Below, in pieces: positions 9,209 to 17,148 of a stretch of 64,000 nucleotides of DNA. Each line of letters begins with the position of its first letter. Position 1 is the first letter of the stretch. Location of the stretch: NCBI GenBank assembly GCA_046346845.1, contig JAXMHH010000002.1, forward strand, positions 124,001 to 188,000, in the 5' to 3' direction. The notes beneath the pieces were generated by a model. The model was not told the DNA's origin, did not search any database, and saw nothing but the letters and a program-made list of their open reading frames with translations. Made by a program: the position numbers and the translations under genes. The DNA comes from DSSB01 sp046346845 (GTDB lineage Bacteria; UBA10199; DSSB01).

Positions 9209-9637
9209 TCAGCCGCCGGTCACCGGCAATTCGCGGGTCATTTCCATAAAATCCCCGCCGGAGGCGGGCTGGCCCGCGGGAAAATCCTCCGGATAGCGCA
9301 CCCTAACGGTGGTCCGAATGCCGCCCCGGACGTAAAAATCGGCGCAGAGCTCGATCCGCCGCGGCCGAACCGCAGCGACCAAGTCGTCGAGGATGCGGTT
9401 GCTCACCGCCTCGTGGAAGGCCCCCTCGTTCCGGTAGGACCAGAGGTAAAGCTTCAGCGATTTCAATTCGATGCAGAGCCGGTCGGGTACGTAGCGGATC
9501 CGCAGCGTGGCGAAATCCGGCTGGCCCGTCTTGGGACAAAGGCAGGTGAACTCGGGACAGTCGAAGTGGATCTCGTAATCCCGGTCGGGATTGGGATTGG
9601 GAAAGGTCTCCAGCTGTTTGGAAGCTTGGCTAGGCAT
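9209..9637 (-). CDS. queF: NADPH-dependent 7-cyano-7-deazaguanine reductase (preQ0 reductase)
   Basis: QueF reduces preQ0 to preQ1 in queuosine biosynthesis. The 142-residue length matches the short, unimodular (Bacillus-type) class. The signature FTCLCPKTGQPDFA carries the catalytic Cys34 and Asp41, followed by ELKSLKLYL and the His-Glu pair in GAFHEA (residues 75-76). AGGAGG lies just before the ATG at 9637. It sits 9 bases downstream of the PDZ-protein gene and is probably co-transcribed with it. Other queuosine genes are not in the window. Confidence 0.96.
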   Translation of the reverse strand: MPSQASKQLETFPNPNPDRDYEIHFDCPEFTCLCPKTGQPDFATLRIRYVPDRLCIELKSLKLYLWSYRNEGAFHEAVSNRILDDLVAAVRPRRIELCADFYVRGGIRTTVRVRYPEDFPAGQPASGGDFMEMTRELPVTGG

Positions 9638-9646
9638 CGCTCCTCC

Positions 9647-10231
9647 TCAGAAATCGCTCTTGATGAAACCCATGAACTGGGTCTTGGTGATCTGCTTGGC
9701 CTTGAGGGCCTTCAATAGATTGAGCATCTTCTCCCGCTGCTCGTCGGTGGTCAGCCCCATGATCTTCTGCTTGATCAGGGCCTTTTCCTCGGGAGTGAAG
9801 AAGACCCCGCTCGAGGCCACGTTGGGCGCGGGCACCGCGACGATGGGCCCGCTGCGGATCGCCTCCCGCGTCAGGGGCAGATCCCGCAAGCCCCCGCTGC
9901 CGGAGACCGTCAGCACGACCTGGGTACCCAGCGGTCCCCGGATCTTCTCGGCCATTTGCTGGAGGCTGAGGCCGGTGACGTCCACCCCGTCGATCTTGAG
10001 CAGCTGTTCCCCGCGCTTGATCTTCGCCTTGTCGGCGGGGGATTTGTAGGTCACGGAATAGATGAGGACGCTCTTCGGGTCTTGGGGATCGAAATCCAGC
10101 AAGACGCCCACCCCGCCGAAAACCTCGGCGGCGGCCGCGATCCCCACGCCACAAGGAGGCGGGAGGGATCTCGCGAGGAGCATCCCTAGAATCAACAGGC
10201 CAGGAGCCAAGCATTTCTTTAACCAAGCCAT
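9647..10231 (-). CDS. exported PDZ-domain protein
   Basis: A 194-residue protein with a hydrophobic N-terminal signal (to about residue 35) and one PDZ domain at about 38-125. The domain includes a GVGVLLDF carboxylate-binding-loop-like stretch, SPADKAKIKRGEQLLKIDG and the GPLGTQVVLTV strand. A Lys-rich helical tail (about 150-194) follows. There is no protease domain, so it is probably an adaptor or chaperone-like protein in the periplasm. It precedes queF by 9 bases, though no functional link is obvious. Confidence 0.8.
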   Translation of the reverse strand: MAWLKKCLAPGLLILGMLLARSLPPPCGVGIAAAAEVFGGVGVLLDFDPQDPKSVLIYSVTYKSPADKAKIKRGEQLLKIDGVDVTGLSLQQMAEKIRGPLGTQVVLTVSGSGGLRDLPLTREAIRSGPIVAVPAPNVASSGVFFTPEEKALIKQKIMGLTTDEQREKMLNLLKALKAKQITKTQFMGFIKSDF

Positions 10232-10548
10232 CCGATCGTCTCTTAAAAAGAAAGTCCGAAATCAGCCACCGGGAGATTTTTTTTCAGCCCCCGTGAATAC
10301 CTTCAAAAATTACCTAAGAATGACAAATGCTTAGGGTGGTTTTGCAGTTTAGACCCTGCCCCGGGATCTTTCGTAAAATTAACGATAATCATTGAATTTT
10401 TCTATCATAATCCCGGAAGCTAGTCGCCCCGCGTTGCCGGCGGGATTGCCCCTGGTATCCAGATATCTTTTTTTTGCATATTTAAAAGACTTGTGGAATA
10501 ACCGCGCAAAACTTCTGACACCTTAATATTAAACGGGTTTTTTCATCT
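10232..10548. other. AT-rich divergent intergenic region upstream of citrate synthase
   Basis: 317 bases between the divergent PDZ and citrate synthase genes, clearly AT-richer than flanking coding DNA and presumably holding both promoters. A GATAATCATT core at 10384-10393 superficially resembles half of a Fur box but lacks a good second half. I do not call a specific promoter or riboswitch here. Confidence 0.5.
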
Positions 10549-11670
10549 ATGTCCGAGATTCAAGCGGGTCTAAAAGACGTCGTCGTCGCCAAAAGCGAGA
10601 TTTGTTCCATCGATGGGGATAAGGGCGAGCTCATCTATGCCGGGATCAACATCCACGAGCTGGCCGAAAACGCCAGCTTCGAGGAGGTGGTCTTCCTGCT
10701 CCTGAATCGGCGCCTCCCCAACCGCGCCGAGCTGGAAAAACTCGATCAAGAGCTTAAATCCCAGCGCGGGGTCCCCGACGGCGTCCTGCAGTTGCTGCGG
10801 CTCCTGCCCAAGACCACCGAACCGATGGACGCCCTGCGCACCGCGGTCTCGGCCCTCGCCTCCTACGACCCCAATCCGCAGGATAATTCGATCGAGGCCA
10901 GCCGCCGGCGGGTGCTCAGCCTGACGGCCCAGATGCCGACCCTGGTGGCCGCCTTCCAAAGGATCCGCAGCGGGCAAGAGCTGGTGGCGCCCAAAAACTC
11001 CCTGAACCACGCCGCTAACTTCCTCTACATGCTCTCGGGCAAGGAACCCGACCCGACCAGCGCCCGGGTCTTCGACATTGCGCTGATCCTCCACGCCGAC
11101 CACGGTTTCAATGCCTCGACCTTCGCGGCCCGGGTGACGGCCAGCACACTGTCCGACGTCTACAGCGCCATCACCTCCGCCATCGGTACCCTGAAGGGCC
11201 CCCTGCACGGCGGGGCCAACCAGCGCGTGATGGAAATGCTGCTCGAGATCGGCAGCCAAGACCCGCTGCAATACGTGAAAGGGTTGTTGGGACGCCACGA
11301 AAAGGTGATGGGTTTCGGTCACCGCGTCTACCGCACGGAGGATCCGCGCGCGACCCACCTGCGCAGGATGAGCCAGCAGCTCAGCCTCGCCACCGGCAAT
11401 CTCAAGTGGTACGAGATGTCGAAGAAGATCGAAGATTTCATGATTGCCGAGAAGAAGATCAACGCCAACGTCGATTTCTACTCCGCCTCGGTCTACTACA
11501 CGCTCGGCATCCCCACCGACCTCTTCACCCTGCTCTTCGCCATGAGTCGGATGTCCGGCTGGGGGGCGCATATCCTCGAGCAGTACGCCGACAACCGGCT
11601 GATTCGGCCGCGGGAAGATTACGTGGGGCCCCAGGGCCAACACTACGTGCCCCTCGCCCAACGATCGTAA
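10549..11670 (+). CDS. gltA: citrate synthase
   Basis: This 373-residue enzyme condenses oxaloacetate and acetyl-CoA at the entry of the TCA cycle. The length fits the short (type I, Bacillus-like) class. Catalytic motifs are HADHGFNAS (about 182-190), PLHGGAN (His about 220), GFGHRVY and VDFYS (Asp about 308). The N-terminus (SEICSIDGDKGELIYAG) is typical for the family. 2-Methylcitrate synthases are close homologues, and no prp neighbours are present to decide, so citrate synthase is the more economical call. It appears monocistronic behind a 317-base AT-rich region. Confidence 0.93.
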   Translation: MSEIQAGLKDVVVAKSEICSIDGDKGELIYAGINIHELAENASFEEVVFLLLNRRLPNRAELEKLDQELKSQRGVPDGVLQLLRLLPKTTEPMDALRTAVSALASYDPNPQDNSIEASRRRVLSLTAQMPTLVAAFQRIRSGQELVAPKNSLNHAANFLYMLSGKEPDPTSARVFDIALILHADHGFNASTFAARVTASTLSDVYSAITSAIGTLKGPLHGGANQRVMEMLLEIGSQDPLQYVKGLLGRHEKVMGFGHRVYRTEDPRATHLRRMSQQLSLATGNLKWYEMSKKIEDFMIAEKKINANVDFYSASVYYTLGIPTDLFTLLFAMSRMSGWGAHILEQYADNRLIRPREDYVGPQGQHYVPLAQRS

Positions 11671-11807
11671 CTTATTGAAATTTCAGTTATTGGCAGGCCC
11701 CCGTCCGAGGGGTGGCCTTAATCTTCCGCTTGTTGTAACCTTTTTCCCAAGCCTTGGGTCTTCTCTTTCGGCACCTTGAGATGCGAGCCTGAATGCGGAG
11801 GGAAATC

Positions 11808-12176
11808 ATGAAAAAAATTCTATTGAGCTTAAGTCTCTTCTTGGCCGTCTTCGTCGCCGGCAACTTGGCCTCCCGCCAAGCCAAGGCCCTGGACACGGTG
11901 GTCGTCGGACAACCTTATGGCTATGGATACGGCTACGGTTATGGCTATGGCCCCTATTACGGCGGTTACATGCCCTATCCCGGCCCCTATGCGGGTTTCG
12001 TCCCCGGATATTACCCGCCCGTTCCCGGCCCTGGTTATTATTCGCCCAACCCCGCTTACCAATTGCCCCTGAACGGCGCGGGAAATCCCTTTTATCTCTA
12101 TAACCAGATGCAGCGCGGCCAGGCAGGAAAACGGCCTTACTTCCCCGCCAATCCGGTCGCGGATTACTACTATTAA
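11808..12176 (+). CDS. secreted Tyr/Gly/Pro-rich repeat protein
   Basis: GGAGGG precedes the ATG at 11808, giving 122 residues. A clear signal peptide (Lys-Lys start, hydrophobic to about residue 20, cleavage near ASRQAKA) leads to a low-complexity mature part. Five consecutive YG dipeptides are followed by PYYGGY, PYPGPY and PGPGYY motifs, and the protein ends in a Tyr triplet (DYYY). Such Tyr/Gly-rich secreted proteins are usually surface or matrix components. No domain is recognised. A strong terminator follows. Confidence 0.8.
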   Translation: MKKILLSLSLFLAVFVAGNLASRQAKALDTVVVGQPYGYGYGYGYGYGPYYGGYMPYPGPYAGFVPGYYPPVPGPGYYSPNPAYQLPLNGAGNPFYLYNQMQRGQAGKRPYFPANPVADYYY

Positions 12177-12197
12177 GCTATCGCTTGGTTTTCTGGA

Positions 12198-12227
12198 ACC
12201 CGGGCCCTGCCGGCCCGGGTTTTTTTC
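12198..12227 (+). terminator. strong Rho-independent terminator of the YG-repeat gene
   Basis: A 9-bp perfect stem ACCCGGGCC/GGCCCGGGT (12198-12206 with 12212-12220) with a 5-base loop, followed by a run of T residues. Confidence 0.92.
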
Positions 12228-12285
12228 TTTCCAGAGAGATGCTTCCGGTTGCCTCGGCGCCGCGCTTGCGCTTTAACCCCGCTCC

Positions 12286-13758
12286 ATGTCCCTGTTCGCC
12301 TTCCAAGGCCGGATCCACGCCCCGGAGTTCCGGGAAGGACTGACCTGGTTCAACACCCCCAGACCGCTTCGCATGCAGGAACTGCGGGGCCGCCTGGTGC
12401 TCCTCGATTTCTGGACCTACTGTTGCATCAATTGCATGCACGTCCTGCCGGACTTGAAGTTCCTCGAGCATCGCTTCGCCTCGCAGTTAACCGTGATAGG
12501 CGTCCATTCCCCGAAATTTCCGAACGAGAAGGCGGATGAGAACGTCCGGCAGGCCATCTTGCGCCACGGCATCGAGCACCCGGTGGTCAACGATCCGGAG
12601 CTCAGCCACTGGCGGCAATTCGGGATCCGCGCCTGGCCAACCCTAGCCCTCGTCGACCCGGAGGGTCTGGCCGTCGCCCTGGCCCCCGGCGAGGGCAATC
12701 TCCAGGCCCTCGATGAATTGATCGCCGAGCTGATCGAGATCTTTCGGATGAAAGGGGGTCTGCGCGAGGGACCGGGACCACTCGTCGCCAACCCGGCCCC
12801 GAACACGCCGCTGCTCTTTCCCGGAAAGGTCCTCGCCCCGCCCGATTCGGAGGAGATCATCGTCGCGGACAGCAACCACCACCGCATCCTCATCGCCGAT
12901 GCGCGGGGCGAAGTTCGCGAGGTCATCGGATCGGGTCGGCCGGGCATGGAAGACGGCGGCTTTACCGCGGCCTCGTTCTCCCAGCCTCAGGGAATCTGCC
13001 GGGTAGGCGACAGGCTCTACGTCGCCGACACCGAGAATCACCTGCTTCGGGTCATCGACCGAAAGACGGGCCGGGTGGACACCTTGGCGGGAACCGGCGA
13101 ACAAGCCCCTCCCGGCGAGGGTCCGGGCATCGGGCCGGAGGTGGCGCTCAACTCCCCTTGGGATCTCTGTTACGCCCCTCCCTACCTCTATGTCGCCATG
13201 GCCGGCTCCCACCAGCTCTGGAGTTACCACCTAGAATCGATGGTGATGAAGCCCTTCGCCGGCAGTGGCCGCGAGGCCCGCGTCGACGGCCCCGCCTCCG
13301 CCGCGGCCTTTGCACAGCCCAGCGGCCTCGCCTCGGACGGAACCCACCTCTTCGTCGCCGACAGCGAAGTCAGTGCCATCCGCCGCGTCTCGCTCGGCTC
13401 CGGCGCCGTTGAGTCCCTGGTCGGCCTCGATCTCTTCGTGTTTGGAGACCGGGATGGCGTCGGCCCCCAAGTCCGCCTGCAACATCCGCTGGGCCTCACC
13501 TTCCATCGCGGCGCCCTCTGGGTCGCCGATACCTACAACCACAAGATCAAGCGATTGGACCCAGAGACCCGCGAATGCCGGACCGTCGCTGGCACCGGCC
13601 GGCCGGGCCAGGCCCTCGGGGGCGCGGTTGAATTCTTCGAACCGGGGGGAATCGCCGCGCGCGGACACCAGCTGTTCGTCGCGGACACCAACAACCACCG
13701 CATCGTGGCGTTGGATTTGGCAACCGGCGAGGGAGAAACTCTTCGCATCCAGAGTTAG
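12286..13758 (+). CDS. thioredoxin-like plus NHL-repeat protein (NHLRC2-like)
   Basis: A 490-residue protein. Residues about 1-160 form a TlpA/thioredoxin-like domain with active-site C47-I-N-C50 in WTYCCINCMHVLP and the cis-Pro region AWPTL. Residues about 185-490 contain five or six NHL beta-propeller blades (DSNHHRILI, ADTENHLLRVID, ADSEVSAIRRV, ADTYNHKIKRLD, ADTNNHRIVALD). This is the architecture of NHLRC2-type proteins. No signal peptide is visible, so it is probably cytoplasmic unless exported by another route. The function is likely thiol redox coupled to a propeller scaffold; the substrate is unknown. Confidence 0.9.
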   Translation: MSLFAFQGRIHAPEFREGLTWFNTPRPLRMQELRGRLVLLDFWTYCCINCMHVLPDLKFLEHRFASQLTVIGVHSPKFPNEKADENVRQAILRHGIEHPVVNDPELSHWRQFGIRAWPTLALVDPEGLAVALAPGEGNLQALDELIAELIEIFRMKGGLREGPGPLVANPAPNTPLLFPGKVLAPPDSEEIIVADSNHHRILIADARGEVREVIGSGRPGMEDGGFTAASFSQPQGICRVGDRLYVADTENHLLRVIDRKTGRVDTLAGTGEQAPPGEGPGIGPEVALNSPWDLCYAPPYLYVAMAGSHQLWSYHLESMVMKPFAGSGREARVDGPASAAAFAQPSGLASDGTHLFVADSEVSAIRRVSLGSGAVESLVGLDLFVFGDRDGVGPQVRLQHPLGLTFHRGALWVADTYNHKIKRLDPETRECRTVAGTGRPGQALGGAVEFFEPGGIAARGHQLFVADTNNHRIVALDLATGEGETLRIQS

Positions 13759-13871
13759 CCCAAGCTAAACAGCCCCGCTTCGTCCCTTTCCCGGTAACCG
13801 GCGGCATTTCTAGGTCTTAGCTAGCAACTCCGACAGCACCCCATCGATATCTAGGCTTTCGGAGGCACACC

Positions 13872-15296
13872 ATGTTACCAGCCCTGGCACTCGCCGGCCT
13901 GGCCTTGCTCGCGGCGGGCTGCGCGGCTTCGCAACATCCAGAACCCCCAAAACCCACACCGAAAAATCCGCCGGCGAAGCCGAAATTGGATCCCCCCGAG
14001 GAGCCCCTGGCCAAAGACCTCTTCTTGAAGCTGACGAGAGAGCACGGGGTTCAGGACCAGGAGGTCAACCAGGGCTGCCATCGCATGGACCTCGCCAACC
14101 CGGGTCCCAGCGATCTCATCGTGGAGGCCGGAGGCGATCTGAAGGCCTGCGAAGTTTACGATTTCGTCCTGGACCGTTTTGAAAAATATCCCGAGCTCGC
14201 GGCACGCCTCACCGGCAAGCCCATTCCCTGGACCCTCGACGACCTCAATCCCGCCACGAATTTCGACGAAAAGATCCGCACCCAGGTGAAGGCGGCCATC
14301 GCGAAACTGGAGCAGATCTTATTGAAGCAGGGCCTGAAGCCGGGTTCGGAGGAATTCCAGGAGAAGCTGGCGGTGGGGCTATTCCATTTCGCCTATTTCC
14401 CGGAAAAACAGGCGTATATCCAGAGCCATCAGGAATCCCTGGCCAAGACGGTTCATGAGCTTGGCGAGATCGGCTTGCAGGACTTCGAAACCTACCTCTT
14501 TCAGAAGGGCGGGATGGGCGTCGCCGAGTTCCAAGGTGATGCCCCGCAAGAGGCTACGGCGCTCGAGTCCTTAACGCTCAAGAAGGGTTGGTGCACCGAG
14601 CGTTCCAAGATCCTGTTCGCGGTCTTCCGCATGGCCCAATTGCCGGCCTTTTTCCTTTATGGCCGCGGGTGGGAAATGGTGAAGCACCTCAAGCAAGCCG
14701 GGATTGAGCTCTCTCCCCAGCAGCGGGTCGCGGGCCATCATTTCATCGGAGTCACGATCGGCAAGCGAGTGCGCGCCTTTGACCTGAGTCTTTTCAACTC
14801 CAAGGCACAATATCCCCGGTATTATGGCGAAAGCCTGAGCCACTTCCTCTCCGCGGATCTCAACAATCGGGCCAATTCCCTTATCGAGGGAGGCAAGTTA
14901 GCGGAGGCTGAAACCCAGCTGCTGCAAGCGGAGCGACTAGCCCCTCACTACTTCGGGACTTACGCCAATCTCACCGACATCTATTACAAGCAAGAGACCT
15001 ATCCCAAAGCCCTGGCTGCGGCAAAACGCGCCGTCGAACTGGAACCCAATTTTGCGGAGGGATTTTATAACTTATTCGCCGTCCAGGAGCAGCTCGGCCA
15101 GGACGCGAGCGCGCTCGAATCGCTCCGCAAGGCCGTGGCCCTGGCACCCGAGGTCGCCGAATTCCGATACACCCTGGGGATCACCCTCCACGAGCAAGGG
15201 AAAATCGAAGAGGCCCTCCCCCATCTGCGCGCGGGACTGACCCTGGATCCCAAGCATCCGCAGGCCGGGAAAGCGCGGGAGCTCTTGAAAAAATGA
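13872..15296 (+). CDS. lipoprotein with transglutaminase-like core and C-terminal TPRs
   Basis: GGAGG at 13860-13864 supports the ATG at 13872. The signal peptide ends in LAAGC (Cys17), so it is a lipoprotein with a Pro-rich linker. The central region carries a Cys-His-Asp set in transglutaminase order: KKGWCTERS (Cys about 241), GHHFIGV (His about 289) and AFDLSL (Asp about 303). Residues about 335-470 hold three to four TPRs (for example YANLTDIYYKQETYPKALAAAKRAVELEP). The combination suggests a periplasm-facing peptidase-like or amide-processing module with a protein-binding tail. The catalytic triad is inferred from order and spacing. Confidence 0.8.
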   Translation: MLPALALAGLALLAAGCAASQHPEPPKPTPKNPPAKPKLDPPEEPLAKDLFLKLTREHGVQDQEVNQGCHRMDLANPGPSDLIVEAGGDLKACEVYDFVLDRFEKYPELAARLTGKPIPWTLDDLNPATNFDEKIRTQVKAAIAKLEQILLKQGLKPGSEEFQEKLAVGLFHFAYFPEKQAYIQSHQESLAKTVHELGEIGLQDFETYLFQKGGMGVAEFQGDAPQEATALESLTLKKGWCTERSKILFAVFRMAQLPAFFLYGRGWEMVKHLKQAGIELSPQQRVAGHHFIGVTIGKRVRAFDLSLFNSKAQYPRYYGESLSHFLSADLNNRANSLIEGGKLAEAETQLLQAERLAPHYFGTYANLTDIYYKQETYPKALAAAKRAVELEPNFAEGFYNLFAVQEQLGQDASALESLRKAVALAPEVAEFRYTLGITLHEQGKIEEALPHLRAGLTLDPKHPQAGKARELLKK

Positions 15297-15352
15297 ACCC
15301 GAAGCGGGTTTGGTCCCCCGCCTCGAAAATGACGAACGAGGCCTGTCCTGCC

Positions 15353-15379
15353 AAAAAAAAGGGGCTGATGAACAGCCCC
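15353..15379 (-). terminator. Rho-independent terminator of the secreted-protein operon
   Basis: On the minus strand the stem GGGGCTG/CAGCCCC (15361-15367 with 15373-15379) is followed by eight T residues. It lies 27 bases past the stop at 15406. Confidence 0.9.
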
Positions 15380-15405
15380 TGAGCTCTCCATTCCGGAGAA
15401 ATCCA

Positions 15406-16332
15406 CTAATAATCGATCGTCACCCCGCTGCTCGCCTCGAAGGGGGTTCCGTTCTTCATGCGGCCCGAGATGGTGACCACATTGTTGCCGCGGGGCTGAT
15501 ATTTGACGAAGTCCCAGGCCTCGATGGAAAAGTTGAGGTCGGTGACGCCGTTCTTGTTGCGATCCCCGACCTTCGCCTTGTCCGCGGAGGCCCGCACCGG
15601 GCTGGGGATGCTGAAGCTGTTGACCTTGGTCAGGGCCACCGAATTCACGTCGACGTCGTCCACCATCATGCCCTTCGGCGCCTCTAGGACGATCTCGACG
15701 CTCCCTTTGGCGCTGCCCTTGCGAATATCCACCTTCACGCCCTTGCCGCGGATCTCGACATTGGCCTTTTTCACCTCGGGAACTTCCTCGCCCTTCTTGG
15801 CGCGCGGCGCAGGCTTGGGCCGGATCACCACCTTCTCGTCGAGGGTCGCGGTGAACTTGTCCCCGAAGGCGATGGCAGCCTGTCCGCCCTGGCCCTCGAC
15901 GGTCACGTCGCCGCCGACCGGTACGCTCTCGCCGTTGACCGCCTGGATCGAATCAAGCGCGACCGTCAATTTACCCTTCTTCTTGTCGGCCTGGACGTTC
16001 TTGATCGTCCCGCGACCCACGGCCCCGGAGGCGATGACGGGCTTCCCGCTGCCGACGTCCTCGTTCGCGAGGAAATAAACCGTCTCGCCGGGTTTGCTCA
16101 GCCCGCTGCTCACCACCGTCGCCATTTGGATCATGAAGTTGGAGCCGGGCTTCACCACGGAGGCGGGCGCGACCTTCCGCTTTTTGACCGCCTTTTTAAC
16201 CCCCTCTTCGCCGCCTCCGCCGCCTTCCGGCTTGATGCTCTCACCGACGGGGACCACGACCTGGGCGCGCAAGGCGGGGGAGACCCCGGCCAACAGCGCC
16301 AACAAAGAAAATAGGGAAATGCGACGAAGCAT
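15406..16332 (-). CDS. secreted beta-rich protein of unknown function
   Basis: A 308-residue protein with a signal peptide (cleavage after LRA, about residue 23) and a Gly/Glu/Lys-rich linker. A beta-rich body follows, with YFLANEDVGSGKPVIASG, a Lys/Val-rich middle and a C-terminal half containing VGDRNKNGVTDLNFSIEAWDFV. The DRNKNGVTDLN segment has the D-x-N-x-N-G spacing of a calcium-binding loop. It is the second gene of a two-gene operon, 15 bases after the gene at 16348-17013, and is followed by a strong terminator. Periplasmic or surface location is likely. Confidence 0.75.
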   Translation of the reverse strand: MLRRISLFSLLALLAGVSPALRAQVVVPVGESIKPEGGGGGEEGVKKAVKKRKVAPASVVKPGSNFMIQMATVVSSGLSKPGETVYFLANEDVGSGKPVIASGAVGRGTIKNVQADKKKGKLTVALDSIQAVNGESVPVGGDVTVEGQGGQAAIAFGDKFTATLDEKVVIRPKPAPRAKKGEEVPEVKKANVEIRGKGVKVDIRKGSAKGSVEIVLEAPKGMMVDDVDVNSVALTKVNSFSIPSPVRASADKAKVGDRNKNGVTDLNFSIEAWDFVKYQPRGNNVVTISGRMKNGTPFEASSGVTIDY

Positions 16333-16347
16333 GGCTTCTCCTTCTTG

Positions 16348-17013
16348 CTAGTTTTTCTTCTTTCCGCCGAGTTTTTCGACGATATCGACGGCCAAATTCA
16401 AGGCATAGCTGGGGGCCTTGGAAACGCTGTCCGGGTCGCTCGCCTTGCCCACCTCGCGGTACCACTTGTTCATCCCGCCCATCGCCAAGACCATCAGGCG
16501 CAAGCCGCTTTCGGACAGGGTCTTGATATTGTCTTGGATCAAGTAAAGGGTGGTGGGCGCGAGGAACTTGGCGTCGAAGCCCTCGGGCTTCACCTCCAAG
16601 GCAACCCCCTTGCCGGGCTGTTCGCTAAAGGTCAGCTCGATGCTTTGCTCCGCCGGGGCGTCGAGCAAGGGCTTGAGCAAAGGATTCCCCTTCACGATAT
16701 CCGCCCGCACCATGCCCTGCTCGGTGGCCACTTTGCTGACCGCGGCTTGGACTTGGTTGATGAGCGCCTTGCCGCTGTCGAGGTCGAGTCGGTTCATGGC
16801 GAGGGCGTAAAATACCAGGGTGGATTGGATCTTATTGCTGTCGACATCCTGACCCGTAATGCCCTTGGTGTCGTAGCTGACTTTCCCGACTCCATCCGGC
16901 CCATAGGCCACCTTGGCGACCAACAGGGGCTTTGCAGTTTGAGCAAGGGCCATAGCAGGCAGGAATAATGCCGCCATCATGGCAAAAGCGCGAAGGACCC
17001 AAGAACGGTTCAT
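16348..17013 (-). CDS. secreted protein of unknown function
   Basis: A 221-residue protein with a typical signal peptide (hydrophobic AFAMMAALFLPAMALA, cleavage near residue 25). The mature domain is mixed alpha/beta and ends in a Lys-rich tail (GGKKKN). It is the first gene of an operon with the downstream secreted protein, so the two products may act together in the periplasm. I recognise no family. Confidence 0.7.
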   Translation of the reverse strand: MNRSWVLRAFAMMAALFLPAMALAQTAKPLLVAKVAYGPDGVGKVSYDTKGITGQDVDSNKIQSTLVFYALAMNRLDLDSGKALINQVQAAVSKVATEQGMVRADIVKGNPLLKPLLDAPAEQSIELTFSEQPGKGVALEVKPEGFDAKFLAPTTLYLIQDNIKTLSESGLRLMVLAMGGMNKWYREVGKASDPDSVSKAPSYALNLAVDIVEKLGGKKKN

Positions 17014-17148
17014 GGAAACTCCTTATTAATAGCCCACCCTCATTTCCGACAGGCCTGGGAAGGCGGACCTAGTGTTAGTGGAAATAACCGGGTTAATCAA
17101 CCTTTACCAGCTACGACCCAGGAGACAAAAAGGGGTTAAAAATAACGG

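Noticed and set aside
10381..10396. Fur-box-like GATAATCATT upstream of citrate synthase
   Set aside because: Only the first half matches the palindrome well; the second half matches 3 of 7 positions.
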